Below are positions 20,673-26,584 of a stretch of DNA of 46,388 bases, in pieces. The stretch lies in the IMG/VR virus record IMGVR_UViG_3300027976_002058, positions 1 to 46,388 of that record; one strand, 5' to 3'. The DNA is from a virus. Under the pieces are notes generated by a model, which did no database searches, had not been told where the DNA came from, and was given only the letters and a program-made list of their open reading frames with translations. The first letter of the stretch is position 1. Each line of letters starts with the position of its first letter. Position numbers and translations under genes: made by a program.

Positions 20673-20681
20673 TGTACCCTA
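20664..20681 (+). promoter_or_regulatory. 18-bp intergenic element, CAG type
   Basis: Full consensus copy behind the partial one; next start 20700 with AAGGAGAAC. Confidence 0.8.
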
Positions 20682-20699
20682 TGGGGTAAGGAGAACACA

Positions 20700-20891
20700 A
20701 TGCAAAAAAATACCCACAACGGCTTCGTCTTGCGTTATGACGGAACCATCTTCGCCGTAAGTCGTTCAAATGCCGTCACTTATGAGTGCTTTTGCCTCAA
20801 GGGTGGGCTGTCGAACTGGCGAATGCAGAAAATTGAACACCACAACGGCAGTCATTCGTATTTCACTTACCATGATTGCAGCACCCGATAG
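20700..20891 (+). CDS. Hypothetical protein, 63 aa
   Basis: MQKNTHNGFVLRYDGTIFAV..., small beta-rich protein with several His, Cys and Tyr. Strong ribosome site. Function unknown. Confidence 0.6.
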   Translation: MQKNTHNGFVLRYDGTIFAVSRSNAVTYECFCLKGGLSNWRMQKIEHHNGSHSYFTYHDCSTR

Positions 20892-20906
20892 TGTCAGTGT
20901 ACCCTA
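20889..20906 (+). promoter_or_regulatory. 18-bp intergenic element, CAG type
   Basis: Consensus; TAG stops the 63-aa gene; next start 20946. Confidence 0.8.
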
Positions 20907-20945
20907 ATGGGTGTGAAACGAATCCTTCAACCACGGAGAACTGCG

Positions 20946-21173
20946 ATGGCCCTGACCCTGACCCCTTCCTACGATCGTGACTACAAAAACGGCAAAGAAG
21001 TCCAAGCGGACTGGGACGCTGGCAAGGACTTCACGATCAACTCGTTTGGCCACCCCGACGACGGGCGGCAAATCAACAAACAGGACGCCGAACGTGAGGG
21101 TGGCACCTTCAACATCCGGTACAAGAAACTGACGCAGATCAAGGTCATCAAGGCCGTCAAAAAAGCGGCCTAG
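20946..21173 (+). CDS. Conserved phage-type small protein, 75 aa
   Basis: MALTLTPSYDRDYKNGKEVQ, DWDAGKDFTINSFGHPDDGR, then NKQDAE and a basic end (KLTQIKVIKAVKKAA). I recall a similar LTPAYGRDYKS...DWNAGKDF family in phages, function unknown. ACGGAGAAC site. Confidence 0.65.
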   Translation: MALTLTPSYDRDYKNGKEVQADWDAGKDFTINSFGHPDDGRQINKQDAEREGGTFNIRYKKLTQIKVIKAVKKAA

Positions 21174-21188
21174 TGTCAGTGTACCCTA
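21171..21188 (+). promoter_or_regulatory. 18-bp intergenic element, CAG type
   Basis: Consensus; TAG stops the 75-aa gene; leads into a non-coding stretch ending in a terminator. Confidence 0.8.
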
Positions 21189-21404
21189 CAGCGTAACGCC
21201 TCCCAAACATCGGCCTTGGCAAGCCTCAGTCTTCAACATAAGGAGAGAAAAACCAATGGGCCACTAAAATCCGCTAACTCCCCGGCGTAGTCATCCACGT
21301 TAGAGCGGGGCAGGATCAGCAAAGTGATGGCCTCACGTCAGCAATGGGCAGCATCGTGCTGACTGACGTGTGAAATGAAAGCGGGTTAACAACCAGCAAG
21401 ACGG
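21189..21404 (+). ncRNA. Candidate structured RNA with a minigene
   Basis: No gene except ATG GGC CAC TAA (21256-21267, Met-Gly-His) behind AGGAGAGAAAAACC, the same string as at 19858. Downstream, CACGTCAGCA and TGCTGACTGACGTG (about 21336-21370) form a long bulged hairpin. With its own element and terminator this is probably a separate RNA. Confidence 0.45.
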
Positions 21405-21430
21405 GGCAGGCCCAACCTGCCTTTTTTTTG
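21405..21430 (+). terminator. Rho-independent terminator
   Basis: GGCAGG-CCCAA-CCTGCC followed by eight T. Confidence 0.88.
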
Positions 21431-21442
21431 TTTTTATTTGCG

Positions 21443-21460
21443 TAGTGTAATTGTACCCTA
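21443..21460 (+). promoter_or_regulatory. 18-bp intergenic element, AAT type after a terminator
   Basis: TAGTGTAATTGTACCCTA, upstream of the tRNA-like gene at 21485. Confidence 0.85.
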
Positions 21461-21484
21461 ATGGGTGTAGCAAGCAAACAATAC

Positions 21485-21621
21485 GGGAGCGTAGCTCAAC
21501 TGGCTAGAGCATTCATCAATATTGTAGCGATTGATCGGGGTTCCACGGTCAATGCGGTCAACGTGTGTACAGCGTTGGTTTAAGAAGATGAAGAGATGGG
21601 GGTTCGATGCCCTCCGCACCC
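21485..21621 (+). tRNA. tRNA-like gene with a ~69-nt insert in the anticodon arm
   Basis: Acceptor GGGAGCG/CGCACCC (one A-A mismatch), perfect D arm GCTC-AACTGGCTA-GAGC, and T arm GGGGG-TTCGATG-CCCTC are all present. The anticodon stem TTCATC (21512) finds its partner GATGAA only at 21587, with 69 nt between instead of about 5. The insert folds into ATCAAT/ATTGAT and CAACG/CGTTG hairpins. It is too short for a group I intron. It could be an intron needing dedicated splicing, or a non-decoding tRNA-like RNA. Confidence 0.55.
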
Positions 21622-21703
21622 TGCTTACACTGTAGGCAATAAAATGCCGAACAACGAGGCGTCAGAACACGCCTACAACCCCGCAAGGGGAGAGAGTGTA
21701 AGG

Positions 21704-21721
21704 TAGTGTCAGTGTACCCTA
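21704..21721 (+). promoter_or_regulatory. 18-bp intergenic element, CAG type
   Basis: Consensus; the start at 21734 follows after 12 bases and uses GAGGG from the element flank. Confidence 0.8.
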
Positions 21722-21733
21722 GAGGGTGTAACG

Positions 21734-22153
21734 ATGAGATGGAAAACACAAGACCAATACTTGGAGACAAGAGCCGTGTACGATTTTGACATTGGCGATC
21801 AACGCAACACCCGGTCAATGGACATGCGGCCCGAATCACCTGCGGAATATTCCCAATTGGACGAACTGCAAGACGGCAAGGCAATGACGTTGCTGCCAGT
21901 CTTCAGCGGTGAAGCCTTCCAGAAAGCCGTGGTTTTCCCGGTCATCGTCGAAGCATGGGACAAGAAATCGGCAGGAAAACACAAACGACGCTGGGAAGCC
22001 ACGTTTACCCCTGCTGAACGCAAGAAGATTGCCATCTATTACGGGCGGTTTTACAAGTGGTATTTGGTCAGCGGTGTGCCAAGGAAAGTCAGCGTGAGAC
22101 TCAACACCCTGACGCTGTTGCAAAAGGCAGTCAACTTCTTCGCCGAATGTTAG
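21734..22153 (+). CDS. Hypothetical protein, 139 aa
   Basis: MRWKTQDQYLETRAVYDFDI...; basic aromatic C-terminal half (KKSAGKHKRRWEATFTPAER). Almost leaderless. Function unknown. Confidence 0.6.
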   Translation: MRWKTQDQYLETRAVYDFDIGDQRNTRSMDMRPESPAEYSQLDELQDGKAMTLLPVFSGEAFQKAVVFPVIVEAWDKKSAGKHKRRWEATFTPAERKKIAIYYGRFYKWYLVSGVPRKVSVRLNTLTLLQKAVNFFAEC

Positions 22154-22168
22154 TGTCAGTGTACCCTA
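22151..22168 (+). promoter_or_regulatory. 18-bp intergenic element, CAG type
   Basis: Consensus; TAG stops the 139-aa gene; next start 22207. Confidence 0.8.
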
Positions 22169-22206
22169 TGGGGTGTAACGATCAATCAACCCTGCGGAGA
22201 ACGACA

Positions 22207-22461
22207 ATGGTTCAATTGAAAGTCGTGGCTGTGTCAAGCAACCACAATAGTTTCGGACTGAGAAACATGATCCTGATCGGTGACAATGGGCAGGGCTGGC
22301 AAGCTGCGGCCAATGACCTGAACGTCAAGCCGAAAGACACAATCCTGCGAATCCCCGAAGGGCAGGATATTCCCACGTTCCTGATCCTGCAATCGTTCGA
22401 GATTCCTTCTCAATTGCGACCTGACCCTCCCGCCAAAATGATGAAAGAAGTTTGGGGCTAG
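22207..22461 (+). CDS. Hypothetical protein, 84 aa
   Basis: MVQLKVVAVSSNHNSFGLRN..., with GQGWQAAANDLNVKPKDTIL. CTGCGGAGAACG site. Small soluble protein, function unknown. Confidence 0.6.
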   Translation: MVQLKVVAVSSNHNSFGLRNMILIGDNGQGWQAAANDLNVKPKDTILRIPEGQDIPTFLILQSFEIPSQLRPDPPAKMMKEVWG

Positions 22462-22476
22462 TGTCAGTGTACCCTA
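22459..22476 (+). promoter_or_regulatory. 18-bp intergenic element, CAG type
   Basis: Consensus; TAG stops the 84-aa gene; next start 22517. Confidence 0.8.
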
Positions 22477-22516
22477 TTGGGTGCAAGGAACACTTCACTT
22501 CTGCGAAAGGCGACCG

Positions 22517-22852
22517 ATGTTGAGCCACAAAATTGCAATTTACATTCCTTCCACAATCAACGGCAACGTGCCAGCACCGGCTGACCAAATTGCCAAGTGG
22601 TTGCGAGCCAGCAAAATCAAGCTGGCTGGCTTGTTCGGTGGGTTTACGACCTACAACGGGCAAGGAGGATGGCATTCACCCGAACACGGGTTGATTGAAG
22701 AGAACGTGACAATCGTTCAAGCCTTCACCGACGAAGAGGGGCTGACCAAACTAGACAAAGTGATTGAACTGGCAAAGGAGATTGCCAGCGACATGAGTCA
22801 GGAAATGGTGTCGGTCGAAGTCGATGGAACTCTGAACTTCATCACAGCATAA
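22517..22852 (+). CDS. Conserved hypothetical protein, 111 aa
   Basis: Opens with IAIYIPSTINGN, then GLFGGFTTYNGQGGWHSPEH and GLIEENVTIVQAF, finishing SQEMVSVEVDGTLNFI. This FGG.TT..G.GGW...GL..E.V pattern is one I associate with widespread small hypothetical proteins on phages and plasmids. No function known. Confidence 0.65.
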   Translation: MLSHKIAIYIPSTINGNVPAPADQIAKWLRASKIKLAGLFGGFTTYNGQGGWHSPEHGLIEENVTIVQAFTDEEGLTKLDKVIELAKEIASDMSQEMVSVEVDGTLNFITA

Positions 22853-22857
22853 GGCAG

Positions 22858-22886
22858 GGACGGGCAGCAATGCCCGTCCTTTTTTG
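22858..22886 (+). terminator. Rho-independent terminator
   Basis: GGACGGGCA-GCAA-TGCCCGTCC followed by a T-run; nearly the same stem-loop as at 17372 and 23864. Confidence 0.9.
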
Positions 22887-22896
22887 TTTATTTTTG

Positions 22897-22914
22897 TAGT
22901 GTATTTGTACCCTA
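22897..22914 (+). promoter_or_regulatory. 18-bp intergenic element, ATT type after a terminator
   Basis: TAGTGTATTTGTACCCTA; followed after 47 bases by a CAG copy, with CTCCTCAGTG-type repeats between. Confidence 0.85.
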
Positions 22915-22961
22915 TGGGGTAGTGGAAAACAAACTGCTCCTCAGTGATCCTCAGTGCTCCT

Positions 22962-22979
22962 CAGTGTCAGTGTACCCTA
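22962..22979 (+). promoter_or_regulatory. 18-bp intergenic element, CAG type
   Basis: CAGTGTCAGTGTACCCTA; preceded by three CCTCAGTG repeats that look like slippage products of the element's start. Confidence 0.78.
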
Positions 22980-23022
22980 GTGGGTGTGGCCGATCACTTC
23001 ACAATGCGAAGGAATTTGAACA

Positions 23023-23856
23023 ATGCGTTTGACCAATGCGTACAAGAATGCTGGTATCACGATCATCAGCAACCTGCGGAATGCAAATGGCTCTTATCAA
23101 GTCACGCTCGATCTCGAAACCATCGACCGTAAGGAGAATGGCACGAATTTTCGCAAGTTCAGCAAGGCTCACAAGAACGAAATTGCTGCGACGTTCAACA
23201 AGAACGCAGTCCGCAATCCGATCTTGTTGTGGAACAAAAAAACTCGTCTGCTGCAAAGCATTGACGGACGACACACAATTGCTGTGTTGTTGGATCAAGG
23301 CTACAAGAAGTGGACGGCTGACGTTTTCTTCACTCTGAACGAGCAAGAGGCTGGCGCTGTGTTCTATGAACTTACGCAAAACTCGAAGCGAATGGCCCCG
23401 TGGGATGCCTTCGCTGCGGCCTTCCAAAGCGAATACAAGTTCGCTTTGGACATTGATGCGGCCTTGTCACGAGTCGGCTTCAGCACACCGAACGAAGATG
23501 GCTACAACAGCAACACAGCGGACCTCAACGGCTTCACACCGTTGTTTGACGCTTGGGAACTTGGTGCTAACTTTCTGCACACCTTCCTGACCGTTCTCGC
23601 CGTCTGGAAGCACAACGGAAGCAGATTGCATAAGGACGCTCGAAAAAGCCCCTTCCAACGTGGTTTGTTTGACTTCCTGAAGGAGTATATCTCGCAATAC
23701 TCGGCCCGTGATCTTGCCGCTTTCCTCGGCAAGCGAAACCCGGCAGAAATCGTTGAACGTGCCATCGACTTGGGTGGCGACCGTGTTGAGCGTGGACACT
23801 ACAAGTTGGCGTTCGAGAGTGTGCTGCAAATCGGAGCGAAACGACGGGCAGCATAA
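23023..23856 (+). CDS. ParB/Srx-like domain protein (DUF6551-like), 277 aa
   Basis: NPILLWNKKTRLLQSIDGRH (66-84) is the ParB-type core: a hydrophobic strand, then the DGRHT loop (81-85), followed by AVLLDQGYKKWTADVFFTLN and helices that start with a EAGAVFYELTQNSKRM stretch. ParB folds bind CTP or act as nucleases; phage members of this kind are of uncertain role. A segment of helices fills the rest. Strong terminator behind. Confidence 0.72.
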   Translation: MRLTNAYKNAGITIISNLRNANGSYQVTLDLETIDRKENGTNFRKFSKAHKNEIAATFNKNAVRNPILLWNKKTRLLQSIDGRHTIAVLLDQGYKKWTADVFFTLNEQEAGAVFYELTQNSKRMAPWDAFAAAFQSEYKFALDIDAALSRVGFSTPNEDGYNSNTADLNGFTPLFDAWELGANFLHTFLTVLAVWKHNGSRLHKDARKSPFQRGLFDFLKEYISQYSARDLAAFLGKRNPAEIVERAIDLGGDRVERGHYKLAFESVLQIGAKRRAA

Positions 23857-23863
23857 GGCAGAC

Positions 23864-23891
23864 GAAGGACGGGCATTGCTGCCCGTCCTTC
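23864..23891 (+). terminator. Rho-independent terminator
   Basis: GAAGGACGGGCA-TTGC-TGCCCGTCCTTC, then TTTTC. Confidence 0.88.
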
Positions 23892-23908
23892 TTTTCTTCA
23901 TTGTCAAA

Positions 23909-23926
23909 TAGTGTATTTGTACCCTA
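23909..23926 (+). promoter_or_regulatory. 18-bp intergenic element, ATT type after a terminator
   Basis: TAGTGTATTTGTACCCTA; next start 23965. Confidence 0.85.
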
Positions 23927-23964
23927 TGGGGTGTAACAACCTGCGTTCACTCAAGGAGATTCAA

Positions 23965-24126
23965 TTGAGCAAAACTCGTGTCACAGTTCAGCTTATCCGT
24001 GTCAATGGACGGATCACAAGCTCTTTGACTTTGGAAGTCGCATCGTCCGACGTGCCGTTTCTGCTGGATTCATATCCGGGCTGGACGATCAACGTGGAAC
24101 CCGACGACCATCTGCCAGAACGATAG
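23965..24126 (+). CDS. Hypothetical protein, 53 aa, TTG start
   Basis: No ATG in frame; TTG lies correctly behind CAAGGAGATTCAA. Product LSKTRVTVQLIRVNGRITSS... ends DDHLPER. Stop is the element's TAG, as expected of a real gene here. Function unknown. Confidence 0.5.
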   Translation: MSKTRVTVQLIRVNGRITSSLTLEVASSDVPFLLDSYPGWTINVEPDDHLPER

Positions 24127-24141
24127 TGTCAGTGTACCCTA
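24124..24141 (+). promoter_or_regulatory. 18-bp intergenic element, CAG type
   Basis: Consensus; TAG stops the 53-aa gene; leads to a structured RNA region. Confidence 0.8.
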
Positions 24142-24177
24142 TGGGGTGTAACAAACCCTCAAGTTGAGAGACACACG

Positions 24178-24210
24178 ATGCCGAAGACAATAGCTCTGAT
24201 TATGGAGTAG
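24178..24210 (+). CDS. Possible 10-aa leader peptide
   Basis: MPKTIALIME; its last codons overlap the 5' strand of the long stem at 24196, so translation would unfold that stem. Layout resembles an attenuation leader; weak evidence. Confidence 0.25.
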   Translation: MPKTIALIME

Positions 24211-24352
24211 ACAATTCATATCGATCTATGAAATTGAGACTCATGGGTCGATCACACCTCAAAAGTGGAGTCTGTGCTGTCAGAGGGGTAGGGAACTCTC
24301 TATTCTAAACGGGCACTAGACGCTAATGAATTGTCTGCTCCATAATCAGCTA
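24192..24352 (+). ncRNA. Candidate structured RNA closed by a 24-bp stem
   Basis: CTGATTATGGAGTAGACAAT at 24196 onward (24 bases to 24219) pairs with 24326-24349 with one wobble. Inside, AGACTC pairs with GAGTCT and other short stems are possible. About 155 nt; rod-like overall, which recalls 6S-type RNAs only in outline. Alternatively a recently inserted inverted-repeat element. Confidence 0.55.
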
Positions 24353-24412
24353 TAAGAAAGATTAAAATGCAGGACCAAACTTGAAATTACTTTGGATTGG
24401 GAGGATAAGACA

Positions 24413-24586
24413 ATGAAGCTGGCAATCGTAGCGGTCGCATTCCTGCTGTTCATGGGATGCGCCGCACCACGGGGCTATTACCCTCAACCCCAACACTATC
24501 ACAAGGAGTTCAGCGTTGAAGTGAGAGAAAACGACCTCGGCAACCCGAAACCCCAAATTGTGGCAACATTCAAAATCTTCAATTAG
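24413..24586 (+). CDS. Small lipoprotein, 57 aa
   Basis: MKLAIVAVAFLLFMGC is a lipoprotein signal with lipobox LFMG-Cys16; the mature part begins AAPRGYYPQPQHYH and ends in a short strand-rich domain. GGGAGGATAAG site. It would be anchored in a membrane leaflet; roles could be lysis (spanin-like), superinfection exclusion or surface modification. Confidence 0.75.
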   Translation: MKLAIVAVAFLLFMGCAAPRGYYPQPQHYHKEFSVEVRENDLGNPKPQIVATFKIFN

Positions 24587-24601
24587 TGTCAGTGTACCCT
24601 A
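24584..24601 (+). promoter_or_regulatory. 18-bp intergenic element, CAG type
   Basis: Consensus; TAG stops the lipoprotein gene. GGTGT-GAAAG-ACACC leader hairpin. Confidence 0.8.
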
Positions 24602-24639
24602 TGGGGTGTGAAAGACACCAACAACCAAAGGAACATGCA

Positions 24640-24822
24640 ATGCACACTACAACCGAACGAAAGGACAACCGGAAAACGACAATCGTTCTCCCGCCCCTGA
24701 ACCCGTGGCAAGTGTCGAAGGGGCATCACCAACACCGTGGCGGTGCTGGAACCCACGCCGACCGCCGCACTAACCGTCAGCGGACCAGAGCAACCCAGCA
24801 ACGGGCTGCTCTGACCGATTGA
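24640..24822 (+). pseudogene. Small reading frame, possibly frameshifted
   Basis: As read: MHTTTERKDNRKTTIVLPPL followed by an unnatural His/Arg/Thr-rich tail. The other two frames give natural-looking pieces (APEPVASVEG, then ITNTVAVLEPTPTAALTVSG ending SNGLL), joined across CCCGCCCC and GAAGGGG runs. This suggests frameshift mutations or sequencing errors in a gene for a structural-type protein. Confidence 0.45.
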
Positions 24823-24840
24823 AAGACTTCGCAGAAGCCT

Positions 24841-24858
24841 TAGTGTCAGTGTACCCTA
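24841..24858 (+). promoter_or_regulatory. 18-bp intergenic element, CAG type
   Basis: Consensus; next start 24877 behind TAAGGAGAAC. Confidence 0.8.
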
Positions 24859-24876
24859 GTGAGTAAGGAGAACGAA

Positions 24877-25386
24877 ATGAAAACTGACACACTGCGAAAA
24901 TTGGCTGAAGCCAATGATGATTTGATTGAACTCATCAATCAAGGACTCGAACAAGCCGCTCGACCTGATGCGGCAACCATCTGTCGGCTAGGTGATGGGG
25001 CAATTGCTCAATTGCTCAATACCAAGCAACCAGTGCAGCAATTCCTGCACTGGTTGGACAGGTTCCCTAATGTCATTGTACCCGTTGAAAAAGGTACATT
25101 TACCATTTATGTTGATATCGTCACCGATGACGATGCGCAAATCACCTTTGAAGGAAAGAATTACTGCTTTTATGGCGATGATCTGAGGATTCAACGCACC
25201 TTCAGAACTGTGCAGGAGTGCTATGACTTTGTGAAGACGGCAATAGTCATCAAACCCGGCTTCAAAGTCAGCAAAGCCTTGACAGAATGGATTGACGACT
25301 TCATTGAAACCCACAAACGGGGCGAAGATTGGTTCGGCATTCACGGGAACCAGACGGTCGAAATTGAAATTATAGAAAACGTCTAG
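24877..25386 (+). CDS. Hypothetical protein, 169 aa
   Basis: MKTDTLRKLAEANDDLIELI..., helical start, beta-rich middle (TFTIYVDIVTDDDAQITFEG) and helical end. Possibly a small adaptor; family unknown. Stop is the element's TAG. Confidence 0.65.
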   Translation: MKTDTLRKLAEANDDLIELINQGLEQAARPDAATICRLGDGAIAQLLNTKQPVQQFLHWLDRFPNVIVPVEKGTFTIYVDIVTDDDAQITFEGKNYCFYGDDLRIQRTFRTVQECYDFVKTAIVIKPGFKVSKALTEWIDDFIETHKRGEDWFGIHGNQTVEIEIIENV

Positions 25387-25401
25387 TGTCAGTGTACCCT
25401 A
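25384..25401 (+). promoter_or_regulatory. 18-bp intergenic element, CAG type
   Basis: Consensus; TAG stops the 169-aa gene; next start 25440. Confidence 0.8.
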
Positions 25402-25439
25402 ATGGGTGAAGGAACCGAAACCTCAACGGAGAATATGCG

Positions 25440-25616
25440 ATGGCTGATGGCTGGCACGAAGATTTTGAAGATGAAACCACTCCCCCTGAACTCTTCGAGC
25501 GGGAAGAGGGCTGGGACGAAGAGGAGGAATTCGGGACAGTTCCCCATCCTCGAATTCTTATCCTCGAACGTCAGGAACCCTTCGAGGACCGATACGACTA
25601 CGAAGATCACTTCTAA
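25440..25616 (+). CDS. Hypothetical very acidic protein, 58 aa
   Basis: MADGWHEDFEDETTPPELFE ... EDRYDYEDHF, about 40% Asp/Glu. ACGGAGAATATGCG site. A longer frame overlapping it in another phase has a less natural composition. The product could mimic DNA or bind basic proteins, as several phage counter-defence proteins do, but that is speculation. Confidence 0.6.
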   Translation: MADGWHEDFEDETTPPELFEREEGWDEEEEFGTVPHPRILILERQEPFEDRYDYEDHF

Positions 25617-25623
25617 AGTCAAG

Positions 25624-25658
25624 AAAGGGCAGCTAATACCGCTGCCCTTTCTGTTTTT
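25624..25658 (+). terminator. Rho-independent terminator
   Basis: AAAGGGCAGC-TAATACC-GCTGCCCTTT then CTGTTTTTT. Confidence 0.88.
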
Positions 25659-25667
25659 TATTTTGTG

Positions 25668-25685
25668 TAGTGTAATTGTACCCTA
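25668..25685 (+). promoter_or_regulatory. 18-bp intergenic element, AAT type after a terminator
   Basis: TAGTGTAATTGTACCCTA; directly in front of a tRNA-like gene. Confidence 0.85.
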
Positions 25686-25691
25686 ATGGAT

Positions 25692-25763
25692 ACCATCAGT
25701 GGTGTAATGGTAGCACTCACCGATTCAGTTCGGTGTGGTTCCTGTTCAACTCAGGACGATGGC
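25692..25763 (+). tRNA. tRNA-like gene with a 6- or 8-nt anticodon loop
   Basis: D arm GGTG-TAATGGTAG-CACT, T arm TCCTG-TTCAACT-CAGGA and a five-pair acceptor (CCATC/GATGG) are clear. The anticodon arm folds as ACCGA-TTCAGT-TCGGT (6-nt loop) or CACCG-ATTCAGTT-CGGTG (8-nt), never 7. Possible anticodons CAG or TCA cannot be decided. No CCA encoded. Confidence 0.6.
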
Positions 25764-25769
25764 AATGCT

Positions 25770-25787
25770 TAGTGTCAGTGTACCGTC
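25770..25787 (+). promoter_or_regulatory. Degenerate intergenic element
   Basis: TAGTGTCAGTGTACCGTC: the CCCTA end is replaced, consistent with a recombination that also removed the start of the next reading frame. Confidence 0.6.
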
Positions 25788-25935
25788 AGTGGGCTGATAA
25801 TTTTCATCAGCAACCTGAGCGCCGGGGTTGCTTGGGAAGTTGCCCTATTCGGGGCCGCTATTGCCAAGATCGGCACGACAATCGCCTACTTCTTCTACGA
25901 AGTCAGCTTCGAGAAGGCAAGCGTCGTTCCTTGAC
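25788..25935 (+). pseudogene. DUF2061-like membrane-protein remnant
   Basis: An open frame GLIIFISNLSAGVAWEVALF, GAAIAKIGTTIAYFFYEVSF, EKASVVP ends at TGA 25933-25935, with no ATG, GTG or TTG start in frame; it runs back into the degenerate element. The hydrophobic stretch followed by K...TIAYFFYE..FEK is reminiscent of DUF2061 small membrane proteins. Probably a gene that lost its start. Confidence 0.45.
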
Positions 25936-25966
25936 GCTAGACCGGAAACCGCTCCGGCTTAGCGTC
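25932..25966 (+). other. Hairpin overlapping the next element
   Basis: GACGCTA pairs with TAGCGTC, the first bases of the next element, with an inner CCGG/CCGG stem. RNA arriving from upstream folds the element's 5' half into the stem. Confidence 0.7.
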
Positions 25967-25977
25967 AGTGTACCCTA
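25960..25977 (+). promoter_or_regulatory. 18-bp intergenic element, TAGCGTCAG variant
   Basis: TAGCGTCAGTGTACCCTA; next start 26023. Confidence 0.78.
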
Positions 25978-26022
25978 ATGGGTGAAGGAACGGATCGCCA
26001 AACCCCTCTGCGAGATACGAAC

Positions 26023-26430
26023 ATGGCCGCTGTTGAAATCAAGTTAGTTTCTGAAATCATCGATGCTCAACCCGGCGTCACCCGTGCGTTACATGTCTTC
26101 ACCCCTGCCCTTCAGTATCGGCTTGAGAACAACGCCAGCACGCTGCCAGTGATGGCCCTGCGGTCTTCGATCCACAACTACGGCAAGATGAAACTGTTCG
26201 CTCGCATCGAATGCCTTGGCCCGTCAAGCCTTGACCCACTGTTTGACAAGCCACTGCCCGGTACGGGTGGCCGTGGCGTGGCAATTATGTTCACCGCCTT
26301 CGCCTTGCGGGTTTGGTATCCCGAAGGACAGAAGCCGCCCGCCGTTGACACGCCGGACGGACGCAACCCGAAGGAAATACTTGAAGAAGTCAAACTCAAG
26401 TACGAACTCGCCTTCCATGACGAGTTCTAA
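26023..26430 (+). CDS. Hypothetical protein, 135 aa
   Basis: MAAVEIKLVSEIIDAQPGVT..., with LFDKPLPGTGGRGVAIMFTA and VWYPEGQKPPAVDTPDGRNP; compact alpha/beta protein. CTGCGAGATACG site; terminator behind. Function unknown. Confidence 0.62.
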   Translation: MAAVEIKLVSEIIDAQPGVTRALHVFTPALQYRLENNASTLPVMALRSSIHNYGKMKLFARIECLGPSSLDPLFDKPLPGTGGRGVAIMFTAFALRVWYPEGQKPPAVDTPDGRNPKEILEEVKLKYELAFHDEF

Positions 26431-26438
26431 CCGTCACG

Positions 26439-26470
26439 AAAGGGCAGCAAAATGCTGCCCTTTTTGTTTT
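26439..26470 (+). terminator. Rho-independent terminator
   Basis: AAAGGGCAGCA-AAA-TGCTGCCCTTT with a T-run; close to the 25624 terminator in sequence. Confidence 0.9.
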
Positions 26471-26487
26471 TTGTTTTTCATTTTGTG

Positions 26488-26505
26488 TAGTGTAATTGTA
26501 CCCTA
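26488..26505 (+). promoter_or_regulatory. 18-bp intergenic element, AAT type after a terminator
   Basis: TAGTGTAATTGTACCCTA; followed by a startless fragment rather than a gene. Confidence 0.85.
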
Positions 26506-26510
26506 GTGGG

Positions 26511-26584
26511 TCATCAACTTCCTGTTCCCTGCGAACGGAACGCCGACGATCACGCCGACGAACTACTTCGGCCCCTGCCCGTAG
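26511..26584 (+). pseudogene. Startless gene tail, about 24 codons
   Basis: VINFLFPANGTPTITPTNYF then GPCP and the TAG of the next element. Stop placement is typical of real genes here, but there is no start codon; likely the 3' end of a deleted gene. Confidence 0.4.

Noticed and set aside
21485-21621. Group I intron in the tRNA-like gene
   Set aside because: An insert of 69 nt is far below the roughly 200-nt minimum and lacks recognisable P/Q/R/S elements.
7982-24600. Reading frames starting at GTG inside the element and giving MSVYPxGCE
   Set aside because: The element leaves this frame open by chance; only about one third of downstream genes are in phase, and all have a better ATG with a ribosome site.
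25402-25686. 94-codon frame overlapping the acidic 58-aa gene
   Set aside because: It runs through the terminator into the next element and has an unnatural Ser/Thr/Lys composition; the acidic frame has the proper start and stop.
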